Source: Telmatactis stephensoni (lineage: Eukaryota > Cnidaria > Anthozoa > Actiniaria > Isophelliidae). From it: a stretch of 64,000 nt of DNA. Of this stretch, positions 62,201-64,000 are shown in pieces. The stretch spans positions 1,178,001 through 1,242,000 of the forward strand of contig JALIZF010001920.1 in NCBI GenBank assembly GCA_029948255.1, read 5' to 3'. A program made the position numbers and the translations under genes. The notes below the pieces were generated by a model. The model ran no database searches. It was given only the letters and a program-made list of their open reading frames with translations, and had not been told where the DNA came from. Position 1 is the stretch's first letter. Each line of letters opens with the position of its first letter.

Positions 62201-63264
62201 GTACAGCCTTGAAGAACGCCCGCACTACCGACCAGCGGTAAACAGCCATAGGATCAGCACCTACAAGACCACAGAATTAGAGTGCTTCAATATTATTGCT
62301 GGGTTTCAACCATTTCTTTGGGAATCAAAAGATAATGAAGCGGTAGCCATGTTGGATGAACAACACTAATGAGAAATCGTTTGTTGAAGTTCATCCAAGA
62401 TGGCTGCCGTGACGTCACATGCAACCCGAGAATAGTCACAATGAAGTCAAGACACGTGACTTACCTAGAAGTTCCCGGATGAATCTCAAGTTACTGCTTT
62501 TCAGCACGCTAAGGATGTCGGGTCTCATGAGATCACGATTTTTGTCAAGAAAGCCCTGGAAATAGAGCAATTTCGTATGAGTGGCACTTGTGATGATCAC
62601 TGCGGTACTCTAACGTTTCCGTAGAAGCTTGCGTTATGTTACGGATACAGAAAGTTTACAGTTTTAAGGAACGTTTAAATAGAGCAATTTCGTATGAGTG
62701 GTACTTGTGATGATCACTGCGGTACTCTAACGTTTCCGTAAAAGCTTTCGTTATGTTACGGATACAGAAAGTTTACAGTTTTAAGAAACGTTTAAATAGA
62801 GCAATTTCGTATAAGTGGTACTTGTGATGATCACTGCGGTACTCTAGCGTTTCCACAGAAGCTTGCCTTACGGAAACAGTACGTTTACGTGCGTATATTC
62901 TTTGTTAACAAGACGTTCGTTTAAACGTTCACTCGGCGGGGTTTCGATTCCCAGGGCTGAGCAAGTGCTGGTACTCTAGCGTCTCCATTTGAGCTTGCGT
63001 TACGTTACGGATACAGAACGTTCACGTGCGTATGATTTTGTGTTAAAAAGACGCTCGTTTGAGTCTGTGTTTTGTGACGGACGATAAAAACCTGCGCTCG
63101 TAGGGTGATAAATAAAGTGTCGTACCTCGATCTTGTATTTCACGCTGCCCGCATAGTGTTTCACAGTAAAAGACTCCACCATTAAGGAAGGATCATAGTA
63201 AGTATTGGCTGAATGGGTCTTGGTCATCTTTTCTAGTAGGGACGTCACCGTTGCTCTGGGAAAA
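26951..63264 (-). CDS. MYO9: Unconventional myosin IX (motor + IQ + C1 + RhoGAP); 5' end outside window
   Basis: About 33 exons read right to left. They cover the C-terminal half of the motor with a large loop-2 insert, the converter, IQ motifs, a Ser/Arg-rich tail, a C1 zinc finger, a RhoGAP domain and an acidic post-GAP tail. Only class IX myosins combine these parts. Family members are single-headed, plus-end processive actin motors that inactivate RhoA through their GAP domain. The P-loop, switch regions and N-terminal Ras-associating domain must lie beyond 64000. The last exon I can place (26951-27111) ends in phase 1 without a stop, so a 3' end is missing. It may continue to 7365-8409, in which case the TRAF gene is nested in its last intron. 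Introns host a LINE, SINEs and many MITEs. Exon coordinates are given in the block entries below. Confidence 0.94.
27296..27522. mobile_element. Probable TIR element in a MYO9 intron
   Basis: The left end ATGGCGCTGTTTCCAT and the right end GTGTAACTGCGCCAT are imperfect inverted repeats. The inside has a palindromic GTAACGGCTACAGTAAC-like centre. It is diverged. Confidence 0.45.
28305..28448. mobile_element. Near-perfect foldback element
   Basis: AGAAATAGAAAACTCGGCAG and CTGCCGAGTTTTCTATTTCT bound arms of about 60 bp that also match inside (TGAGTTATGGAAGC). The loop is only about 15 bp. Confidence 0.9.
28555..34476 (-). CDS. MYO9: MYO9 RhoGAP domain exons
   Basis: Exons 34377-34476, 32012-32092, 30528-30656, 29594-29699, 29250-29381 and 28555-28681 join in phase. 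They encode [31 protein letters not shown] with the arginine finger (the R of YRKS), [48 protein letters not shown] and the helical [14 protein letters not shown]. The catalytic arginine and the K/R of the LKLFFRQL helix are present, so the domain looks active. It would stimulate GTP hydrolysis on RhoA. The donor of 32012-32092 is duplicated in tandem (31965-32027). Confidence 0.94.
28977..29162. mobile_element. Long foldback element
   Basis: Arms of about 80 bp pair (TTGAAGATGGTTTTGAGTT... with AACTCAAAACCATCTTCAA). The centre is AAACCACTCGCTGCGCTCG. The phrase GTGTGTCAATAAGAGG occurs once more at 28862, suggesting a third, partial arm. Confidence 0.9.
29463..29545. repeat. (CGGT)n microsatellite
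   Basis: CGGTCGGT repeats with a few interruptions lie 50 bp from MYO9 exon 29594-29699. Confidence 0.9.
29990..30499. mobile_element. About 500-bp foldback element
   Basis: TTAATGAGCTTTTATCA at the left pairs with TGATAAAAGCTCATTAA at the right. The arms continue with TAACCATAGCTGGAAAGAGC / GCTCTTTCCAGCTATGGTAA and GCGATAACACTAAAACCGTG / CACGGTTTTAGTGTTATCGC. There is no transposase frame. Confidence 0.88.
31150..31428 (-). mobile_element. tRNA-derived SINE, minus orientation
   Basis: On the minus strand GCAAGGGTGGCCGAGCGGTG (A box) precedes GGTCCCTCGTTCAATCCCC (B box). The same body words follow as in the other copies (CTCCGGGTTCTCCGG, TTTTTCCTCCC). Confidence 0.85.
31672..31861. mobile_element. 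Foldback MITE with CRE-like TGACGTCA
   Basis: Arms AACAAATAGATT-CCATTTTTCC and GGAAAATGCAATCTGTTT enclose TGCGTCTGTACTCTAATAG and its inverse CTATTAGAGTACAGACGCA. GACGTC sits symmetrically inside. Confidence 0.85.
31965..32027 (-). repeat. 31-bp tandem duplication covering a MYO9 5' splice site
   Basis: CACACGCCTTACTTACCATT is present twice, 31 bp apart. On the minus strand each copy carries AATG|GTAAGTA. The copy at 32012 ends the RhoGAP exon in phase. Use of the second donor would insert an in-frame stop (TAA) just after the exon. Confidence 0.9.
32168..32280. mobile_element. Short foldback element
   Basis: TTTTTCTGATCCGTCAATCA and TGGACGGATCAGAAAA pair, with GGGGGCGGAGCTTA / TAAGCTCCGCCCCC inside. 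Confidence 0.8.
32605..32893. mobile_element. TIR element full of CCAGGA words
   Basis: The ends AGGGTTCGTACG and CGAACGAACCCTGG are inverted. The internal TTTCCAGGA/TCCAGGAGTTT phrases repeat about ten times, clustered near both ends. Confidence 0.7.
33124..33268. mobile_element. Foldback MITE, same family as 8084-8233
   Basis: GTGCAGATTTCGTATGAGTG and CACTCATACGAAATCTGCAC are exact inverted ends. The core has the family's CACGGTCACGGCACGGCGC. Confidence 0.88.
33330..33556 (-). mobile_element. tRNA-derived SINE of a second type, minus orientation
   Basis: On the minus strand an A box (TGGCCGAGTGGTCAG) and a B box (GGTTCGATTCCC) are separated by about 35 bp, followed by a body unlike the 15848/35798/37300 family. 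Confidence 0.75.
34955..35440. repeat. 22-bp satellite array
   Basis: CGGATACTACACGAACACGA-type units of about 22 bp are repeated more than fifteen times with variants. Since 22 is not a multiple of three and the unit lacks plus-strand stops, long Thr/Arg/His/Tyr-rich open frames arise in more than one frame. I read them as artefacts. Confidence 0.9.
35798..36115 (+). mobile_element. tRNA-derived SINE with T/A-rich tail
   Basis: It has an A box (GGGTGGCGTAGTGGTTAAG), a B box (GGTTCGAGTCCCG), a body shared with 15848-16135 (ATGTGAGTTGAGTTTGTTTG, CCACGAGGG) and a tail of TTTATTTTTATTTTATTTA. Its tail ends 10 bp from MYO9 exon 36125-36213. Confidence 0.88.
36125..37016 (-). CDS. MYO9: MYO9 C1 (phorbol-ester/DAG-type) zinc-finger exons
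   Basis: Exons 36944-37016 and 36125-36213 encode [20 protein letters not shown], then [14 protein letters not shown] and YLKSTLLC. The cysteine pairs CEHC and CQDC, the CHKKC and the final C form the Cys/His zinc pattern of a C1 domain. In class IX it is considered atypical and not a phorbol-ester receptor. A SINE (35798-36115) abuts the donor of 36125-36213. Confidence 0.92.
36714..36869. mobile_element. Foldback element
   Basis: ATAGGAAATCATATGGCTTTC and GAAAGCCATAAGATTTCCTAT are the outer arms, with GAATAAATTTGAACTCGTGGG paired inside. It sits between the two C1 exons. Confidence 0.88.
37300..37590 (+). mobile_element. tRNA-derived SINE, best-preserved tRNA head
   Basis: It reads GCAAGGGTGGCCGAGTGGTT, then a CTCATCGCT loop and GGTTCGATTCCCGGACGGGG. 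The A and B boxes are near consensus and Ser/Leu-tRNA-like. The body then matches the SINE family. The acceptor stem does not close convincingly and the SINE body follows directly, so I do not call a functional tRNA. Confidence 0.88.
37754..39443 (-). CDS. MYO9: MYO9 pre-C1 exons
   Basis: Exons 39286-39443, 38445-38487, 38333-38371 and 37754-37777 encode [38 protein letters not shown], a basic run [13 protein letters not shown] and the 8-residue [11 protein letters not shown](T)MGVNAF(R)G is strongly conserved in class IX. The 24-nt exon is in phase and would supply the start of C1, but it lacks the usual first histidine, so another small exon could be used instead. Confidence 0.8.
37945..38300. 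repeat. Palindromic cluster of TTTCCTAGATATTTCC words
   Basis: GGAAATATCTAGGAAA, AATTGCATTTTCCTA and their inverses alternate at least eight times, forming overlapping hairpins. The last unit ends about 30 bp before MYO9 exon 38333-38371. Confidence 0.85.
38510..38860. repeat. (ATTC)n-type degenerate microsatellite
   Basis: CATTCATTC and CCATCCATC tracts interspersed with CGTTAGTTC fill the intron. Ser/Ile/His/Phe-rich frames are artefacts. Confidence 0.88.
39702..39766. repeat. Left remnant (two units) of the 32-bp satellite
   Basis: Two copies of the unit with TTTGGTACCTTTTAGGGG and CAAAATCATGG precede the LINE. The same unit continues at 42895 beyond the LINE. Confidence 0.9.
39767..42894 (+). 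mobile_element. Non-LTR retrotransposon (CR1/L2-like LINE), inserted in the 32-bp satellite
   Basis: The insert begins just 5' of the ORF2-like reading frame, has no ORF1, and ends in a TTATTATTATTA-type tail before satellite resumes. It is therefore 5' truncated, yet its polymerase ORF is uninterrupted, which suggests a young copy. It lies in the MYO9 intron between exons 43472-43588 and 39286-39443, opposite to the myosin's direction. Confidence 0.93.
39771..42602 (+). CDS. LINE endonuclease-reverse transcriptase (ORF2-like), 943 aa
   Basis: The N-terminal part is an APE-type endonuclease: [63 protein letters not shown] and [10 protein letters not shown] give the catalytic E, D/N and H positions. 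The reverse transcriptase follows: [59 protein letters not shown], then the catalytic YADD in KLYADDTSL. The C-terminal region includes [13 protein letters not shown]. The element nicks DNA and copies its RNA into the site. The open frame runs 20 codons upstream to 39711, but that part is satellite, so I start at ATG 39771, two residues before the first endonuclease strand. The clade call (CR1/L2 rather than RTE or jockey) is tentative. Confidence 0.95.
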   Translation: MLNINSLSKHFDEFQIFMGNQILDIIAINETGLDYRTNDQQIDLPGYSCLRKDRDSRGGGVCIYLKDSINYTRKKCFEIKDLEMLSVEIKRTNSSPFLFTTWYRPPKLTVDSFDQFEAFLEKIDSVYKEIYILGDLNTNLLANTSSTGSCTSRLIDLLDNYQLTQVIDQPTRITPTSMSLIDVLITNDKDKIVSHGVYPLSISDHQLIYATIKVGIPRGAPKTIITRNLKNFNEECFKNDLERAQWPIINDFLDVNEAWTCWKNTFIGVLDRHAPLRKIRTRNNQSPWITSTLKKEMQSRDHLLKKASQSGNLEDWEKYKQKRNSVNKLIMKTKKKYYEGKLQDYSGDVKRTWKVINELSGKKSKNTVINEIKTESSQTHVDPKGIANKMNSHFTNIAAELASELVYNENPAEFTEYMTKFTSTFSLSTTNRQIVEKLLTEVKTDKAMGIDGISNRTLKLSASIISSHLCDLFNLSIRSGCFPNEWKIAKVTPIFKSGETNDPNNYRPISVTLTVSRVFEKLILNQLESYISEHQILYKFQSGFRQNHSTLTALLDITNEWSFNIDRKMVNGAIFLDLKKAFDTVDHSILISKLSLYGFDSFTVNWFKSYLSDRTQQCFVNGVLSDFSPISYGVPQGTILGPTLFLLYINDLPNCIDFSKVKLYADDTSLNFSDTETLSLNTQMKADLQSIMRWLLANKLTLNILKSEFMLIGSYQRLSTLETDNFSLNVEGASLKRTTQTKYLGVQIDENQSWGTHIEYIKKKISCGLATIKKVKPYLPQDSLVNIYNSIIEPYCNYCCLVWDSISNTLADKLQKLQNRAARIITSAPYDCVPTKHVFHSLNWKTLKNKRLEQKAIMAFKIVNKLAPSYLIELFENNPGTEVYNLRRSSVDLKLPRVRTEAYKKSFKYSAVELWNSLPESIKKEDSLRSFKRKIKKYNFSNV
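42895..43276. repeat. 32-bp satellite array with a dimeric higher-order pattern
   Basis: About twelve units of 32 bp carry either TATTTGGTATCTTTTAGG or CATTTGGTACCTTTTAGG. The two types alternate strictly over the first nine units, giving a 64-bp repeat. The variable triplet after AGG is GGTC, CGGC, GGGC or GAGC. Inverted, the core resembles the phrase repeated in 9260-9620. Confidence 0.92.
43472..46255 (-). CDS. MYO9: MYO9 tail exons between IQ motifs and C1
   Basis: Exons 46070-46255, 45897-45954, 44538-45129 (592 nt, the largest), 43984-44132 and 43472-43588 join in phase. The large exon is Ser/Arg/Pro-rich with basophilic-kinase-like sites ([21 protein letters not shown] appears as [10 protein letters not shown]). 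The last two encode [20 protein letters not shown] and [19 protein letters not shown], which align with the class IX tail just before C1. For 44538-45129 the donor GTGGGT is chosen because GTAATT four bases further would put the next exon out of frame. Confidence 0.85.
43840..43975. repeat. (GAT)n/(GGT)n microsatellite
   Basis: GATGATGAT and GGTGGTGGT blocks lie directly 3' of MYO9 exon 43984-44132 in the transcript sense. Asp/Gly and Ser/Pro frames are artefacts. Confidence 0.93.
45499..45871. mobile_element. Outer foldback element interrupted by a TTAA-flanked insertion
   Basis: TTTTCACGAGCGACGGAAGC and GCTTCCGTCGCTCGTGAAAA are exact inverted ends. The left arm is broken just after AGAAGC by the inner element at 45531-45756. 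Confidence 0.85.
45527..45760. mobile_element. piggyBac-like MITE with TTAA target duplication
   Basis: TTAA precedes GCCCGACGCACACGTTGAGA and TTAA follows TCTCAACGTATACGTCGGGC. The 226-bp element therefore has about 27-bp TIRs and the TTAA duplication typical of piggyBac. There is no transposase. Confidence 0.85.
46540..46630 (-). mobile_element. tRNA-like SINE head, minus orientation
   Basis: On the minus strand GCAAGGATGGCACAGTTGGC (A box) and a B-box-like GTTCGATCCTC lie about 45 bp apart. The body is short or absent. Confidence 0.6.
47161..47340. repeat. Tandem duplication, 88-bp unit
   Basis: CTAGCTGTTCGACTTAGAGA through ACCCATGTACCAGACA occurs twice without visible differences. The unit resembles the AGAGAGGCTT / TAACGTGAACACC text that follows at 47460-47500 and the 18590-18900 family. 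Confidence 0.9.
47583..48998 (-). CDS. MYO9: MYO9 lever arm: IQ motifs and charged helix
   Basis: Exons 48849-48998, 47984-48105 and 47583-47666 are phase-consistent. They begin [20 protein letters not shown], the end of the motor. Light-chain binding segments follow: [32 protein letters not shown] and [14 protein letters not shown], each an IQxxxRGxxxR-type motif. The charged helix [19 protein letters not shown] comes next. Calmodulin is the usual light chain. The acceptor of 47984-48105 (GACCAAAAG) is weak but the only one in phase. Confidence 0.9.
48232..48610. repeat. TTG/TGTTG microsatellite
   Basis: Nearly 380 bp of TTG triplets with TGTG phase shifts lie next to MYO9 exon 47984-48105. 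The poly-Cys/Val and poly-Gln/Asn/Thr frames are artefacts. Confidence 0.97.
49610..49680. repeat. (GAT)n microsatellite
   Basis: GATGATGAT repeats next to an inverted ATCATCATC stretch form a hairpin-capable tract 70 bp from MYO9 exon 49747-49869. Confidence 0.9.
49747..57727 (-). CDS. MYO9: MYO9 motor C-terminus and converter exons
   Basis: Exons 57647-57727, 53415-53525 and 49747-49869 are all phase 0. They encode [20 protein letters not shown] (then IRSNAEK), [20 protein letters not shown] (then [13 protein letters not shown]) and [14 protein letters not shown]...[19 protein letters not shown] and [14 protein letters not shown] are the SH2/SH1-helix region and EFVKRY starts the converter. 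The introns here are long (4.1 and 3.5 kb) and contain the candidate alternative first exons and the mini-gene described separately. Confidence 0.95.
50065..50310. repeat. (ACC)n/(ATC)n microsatellite
   Basis: ACC, ACT and ATC triplets interrupted by a copy of ATGGATTGTG(A/C)CAGTTTAAGG at about 50040 and 50243. That makes it a tandem duplication with expanded inner repeats. Confidence 0.88.
50320..51737. other. AT-rich MYO9 intron sequence with a 60-bp tandem duplication
   Basis: At 50969-51088 the phrase ATAAATAGATTCTATTCAC plus flanks is repeated with a 60-bp period. No exon is evident in the remainder on either strand. Confidence 0.5.
51738..51851 (-). CDS. Candidate first coding exon encoding a signal-anchor/transmembrane helix
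   Basis: The minus strand has ATG in good context (GAAC-ATGG is absent; the start is AACATGG), then 38 codons and donor GTAAGC, phase 0. The product begins [20 protein letters not shown] and continues with a roughly 20-residue hydrophobic helix ([17 protein letters not shown]). It could be an alternative MYO9 start, since the next exon 49747-49869 is also phase 0. It could also be the first exon of another gene, for example a microsomal enzyme such as a P450, whose other exons I cannot find, or a chance ORF. CRE-like TGACGT sites lie upstream at about 52230-52270. Confidence 0.4.
52600..53060 (+). CDS. Candidate two-exon mini-gene, 61 aa, opposite strand in a MYO9 intron
   Basis: Exon 52600-52632 encodes [11 protein letters not shown], followed by donor GTTAGT. 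Exon 52908-53060 starts after a strong acceptor (TTTGATCCTTCTTAG) and encodes [20 protein letters not shown], then [18 protein letters not shown] and [12 protein letters not shown] with a stop. Both edges are phase 0, the ATG has A at -3, and an in-frame stop lies just upstream. Three cysteines (residues 2, 13 and 30) and a hydrophilic composition are visible; no domain is recognised. It could also be the middle of a larger gene or a domesticated transposon remnant. Confidence 0.42.
52685..52830. repeat. TGTCACGCATTG repeats
   Basis: TTGTCACGCATTG and TGTCACGCAATA occur four times inside the intron of the mini-gene. The same TGTCACGCA core dominates the SMARCAD1 intron at 110-830. Confidence 0.6.
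53180..53320. repeat. (ACA)n/(ACG)n microsatellite
   Basis: ACAACAACA, ACCACCACC and ACGACGACG tracts. Poly-Cys/Arg and poly-Leu/Ser minus-strand frames are artefacts. Confidence 0.92.
53590..53890. repeat. ATC/AAC microsatellite with a triplicated block
   Basis: The phrase CTTGTATGAATGAT(T/G)AC(T/C)ATTACTTC, with CAAATCTATTTGTCATCAT after it, recurs at about 53662 and 53831, with a partial copy near 53760. Confidence 0.75.
54019..54060 (-). CDS. MYO9: Candidate alternative MYO9 first exon (14 codons)
   Basis: The minus strand reads ATGGATATACTAG from 54060 with a Kozak-like CACGATGG, encodes [14 protein letters not shown] and ends at donor GTAACA, phase 0. It would join MYO9 exon 53415-53525 in frame, giving a headless protein that starts with a basic amphipathic segment just before the converter. 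A TATA-like box lies 120 bp upstream. Confidence 0.35.
54179..54187 (-). promoter_or_regulatory. TATA-like box of a possible internal MYO9 promoter
   Basis: The minus strand reads CAGTATATAAGC here, with TGACGTAA (CRE-like) about 25 bp further upstream and another GTATATATAG near 54250. The spacing to the ATG at 54060 would leave a 5' UTR of roughly 90 bases. Confidence 0.3.
54430..54715. repeat. Tandem units derived from a pogo-like MITE interior
   Basis: Four diverged units of about 70-80 bp carry TCGAACACAAAACCATTTCC, then AGAATCTTTTCTTAAGTCGA, then TTAATACTAGTTATCTCGAA. The same words occur once inside the MITE at 12353-12530. Confidence 0.75.
54716..55547. other. MYO9 intron sequence, no supported gene
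   Basis: A 76-codon plus frame (54755-54985) ends [12 protein letters not shown] and has no homologue or splice support that I can see. A (CAT)n run lies at 55350-55380. Confidence 0.35.
55548..55690. mobile_element. Foldback repeat carrying YY1-like and CRE motifs, copy 1
   Basis: GCGGTAGCCATGTTGGATGA and TTCATCCAAGATGGCTGCC are imperfect inverted arms. TGACGTCACAT follows. A second copy lies at 62300-62436. Confidence 0.8.
56020..56170. mobile_element. Near-perfect palindrome, about 70-bp arms
   Basis: ATCGATACATAGACTTCGAG at the left and its partner CTCGCAGTCTAATCGAT at the right enclose exact arms GCAGTCCTCCTTTTCCCTCC / GGAGGGAAAAGGAGGACTGC. The loop is under 15 bp. Confidence 0.92.
56171..57277. 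other. MYO9 intron sequence, no supported gene
   Basis: Around 56390-56480 there is a GC-richer stretch (GGGTGCGCACCCCCTACACC) resembling, inverted, text near 3280-3350, which suggests a dispersed repeat. AATAATAATA-type words occur at 56965-57045. No exon is seen. Confidence 0.4.
57278..57434. mobile_element. MITE copy, same family as 8084-8233, left end truncated
   Basis: GACTGTGAAAACGGCACGGT and CACTCTATACGAAATCCGCT match the inner left and full right end of the family. Confidence 0.8.
57805..58041. mobile_element. Foldback MITE
   Basis: AGAGAGATTAAGCATCACG and CGTGATGCTTAATCTCTCT are exact ends, followed inward by GCAGAGAGGATCACGTGAC and GTCACGTGATCCTCTCTGC. Confidence 0.9.
58458..58742. 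mobile_element. Foldback MITE rich in GTCGCTGCGAC
   Basis: AAGGCTGGCACACACTGGGC and the partner GCCTAGTGTGTGCCGGCCTT are the ends. Inside, CGTCAGGTCGCTGCGAC / GTCGCAGCGACCTGACG pair, and TCGCAGCGAC motifs recur. Confidence 0.9.
58841..61706 (-). CDS. MYO9: MYO9 basic loop-2 insert exons
   Basis: Exons 61666-61706, 60570-60586 (a 17-nt micro-exon), 60244-60302, 59269-59298 and 58841-58975 encode about 95 mostly basic residues, including [38 protein letters not shown] and [16 protein letters not shown]. In the class IX family this actin-binding loop is unusually long and positively charged and keeps the motor attached to actin. For 60244-60302, phase favours a weaker donor (GTCAGG) three bases beyond GTAAGG, and for 59269-59298 an internal acceptor. 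Those two edges are the least certain. Confidence 0.8.
59340..59735 (-). mobile_element. Longer tRNA-derived SINE, minus orientation
   Basis: On the minus strand a tRNA-like head (GGTTGGCTCAGTTGGTTGAG; B box GGTTCGAATCCCGG) leads a body of about 300 bp ending in an ATTTCATTTCATTTCAT-type tail. It is distinct from the 15848/35798/37300 family. Confidence 0.85.
59938..60212. mobile_element. Foldback MITE with a second copy of its own family nested inside
   Basis: The outer halves are GGTCTGTTTATATGAAGGAG ... and ... CCTTAATATAAACAGCCTC. The inner element, 59991-60123, has ends GGCCCTGATTATATGAACCG and CGGTTCCTATAATCAAGGCC. Both halves of each contain GGGACA/GGCCCCCAGGG and AACAAAAGAA words, as at 26773-26921. 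Confidence 0.85.
60331..60495. repeat. 42-bp tandem repeat with GCATGCGCAGTA
   Basis: Four units of GCGCAGTACCCATAGCGCGA plus AATCCCGAGTATGTACGAGC fill most of the MYO9 intron beyond exon 60244-60302. The first and last units are truncated. Confidence 0.92.
60719..61574. mobile_element. Non-autonomous TIR element of about 850 bp
   Basis: CTTAAGGTAGTACCGGAT at the left and GTCCGGAACTACCTTAA at the right are inverted. The interior is AT-rich with repeated AAAAGAA.GGGGTC.CCGTATTA text at about 60815 and 61200 and no transposase frame. Confidence 0.7.
62165..63264 (-). CDS. MYO9: MYO9 motor exons: upper/lower 50-kDa region
   Basis: Exons 63126-63264, 62465-62555 and 62165-62260 join in phase. 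They encode [54 protein letters not shown] and [26 protein letters not shown](S)VKY followed by (G)FLDKNRD is a conserved myosin motor signature, and the short [13 protein letters not shown] segment matches class IX. A 117-bp tandem repeat abuts the acceptor of 62465-62555. Confidence 0.92.
62300..62436. mobile_element. Foldback repeat carrying YY1-like and CRE motifs, copy 2
   Basis: It matches 55548-55690 over nearly its whole length (GAAGCGGTAGCCATGTTGGA, CATCCAAGATGGCTGCCGTG, then TGACGTCACATGCAACCC). Confidence 0.8.
62562..62900. repeat. 117-bp tandem repeat, about three units
   Basis: ATAGAGCAATTTCGTATGAG starts units at 62562, 62679 and 62796. The first begins six bases from MYO9 exon 62465-62555, so the exon's polypyrimidine tract is part of the repeat. 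Confidence 0.9.
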
Positions 63265-64000
63265 CTGGAAAAAGAATTACAATCAATATTGCGTTGGACG
63301 TTCTCTAAGAAAGACACCTACAAAAATCAAAACCATTGGTAGTAGTGCTTATCACGCTAATGTGACAATATAAAATATTTTATTTATTGAAAAAACGAAT
63401 TCACTATCAAATTCATCACATTGATATTAGTAAAATTGTAGAGTTTCATAAAGATTGCCCTTACACTGACGAAGTTATGGATTTTTGAAGTTAGATAATT
63501 TTGTGGAATTTTTGTAAAGAAATGTATGTGTTTAGCATGATAACGAGGCTCGCCATGCATGTGATGCCCGTCCACCACACATTTCTTTTGCGACTGACTT
63601 TCCGTCTGCCTCTATTCTCTTTTCCAATGTATTACCACCTTTGTATCTGTTTATGGCCTTGTTCTGTTTGTCTGACCTTTCTGTTTGTAAACGTCTGATC
63701 GCCTTGTCTATGTGGGTTCTATGTACCAGTATCTTATCGTCTGTATGAACTCTCGTTTCCCTTGTAAATGCATCTATCTATACGGTATAAATGCTAAGTT
63801 TTAAAAATTCATATCTTTGTCAATTTAAGAGCAATCTCTCCAAAAAATTGCAATTTTATTAATATCAGTGTGATGAAATTGATAGTGATTCCTTTTTCCG
63901 ATAAATCAAATAATTTATAATCTCACACTTGCGTGATATGGGTCTATTGACTGAAATCTTTCTCATGGTAAATCCATGATATTCCAATACCCAGTCCACC
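63265..64000. other. MYO9 intron to window end, no exon seen
   Basis: The next upstream motor exon should lie beyond 64000. The 65-codon plus frame at 63501-63698 is Leu/Phe-rich and has no support. Confidence 0.45.

Overview
This 64 kb window reads as nuclear DNA of an invertebrate animal, most likely an anthozoan cnidarian (coral or sea anemone). That assignment is an inference from intron-rich animal genes, an AT-rich background, and a very high density of foldback and terminal-inverted-repeat elements and tRNA-derived SINEs; no marker gene proves it. Exons were called by family similarity, GT-AG junctions and reading-phase agreement between neighbouring exons.

Layout. (1) 1-6364, + strand: the last twelve coding exons of a SMARCAD1/Fun30-type SNF2 chromatin remodeller, ending in a stop and a polyadenylation signal. 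(2) 7365-8409, - strand: two terminal exons of a convergent gene. They may be the 3' end of the myosin gene or a separate small gene. (3) 8.7-15.2 kb: mostly transposon debris. (4) 15412-23791, + strand: a TRAF-family adaptor in six coding exons, apparently without a RING finger and with a one-base frameshift in its MATH (TRAF-C) domain. (5) 26951-63264, - strand: most of an unconventional myosin IX gene in about 33 exons, covering the C-terminal half of the motor, a long basic loop-2 insert, IQ motifs, tail, C1 zinc finger and RhoGAP domain. Its 5' part lies beyond the right edge.

Inside the myosin introns sit an intact non-LTR retrotransposon ORF (39771-42602) embedded in a 32-bp satellite, several tRNA-like SINEs, nested foldback elements, and three short coding-looking pieces: a membrane-anchor exon, a possible alternative first exon with its own TATA-like box, and a two-exon mini-gene on the opposite strand.

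Functionally, SMARCAD1 acts on chromatin, the TRAF in immune or death-receptor signalling, and myosin IX is an actin motor that carries Rho-inactivating activity. Their adjacency suggests no pathway; they are ordinary metazoan neighbours. The least expected signals are tandem repeats grown from 5' splice sites (5218-5470 and 31965-32027), the RING-less frameshifted TRAF, the candidate internal promoters and mini-gene at 51.7-54.2 kb, and the nested transposable elements. I found no CRISPR array, rRNA or convincing functional tRNA.
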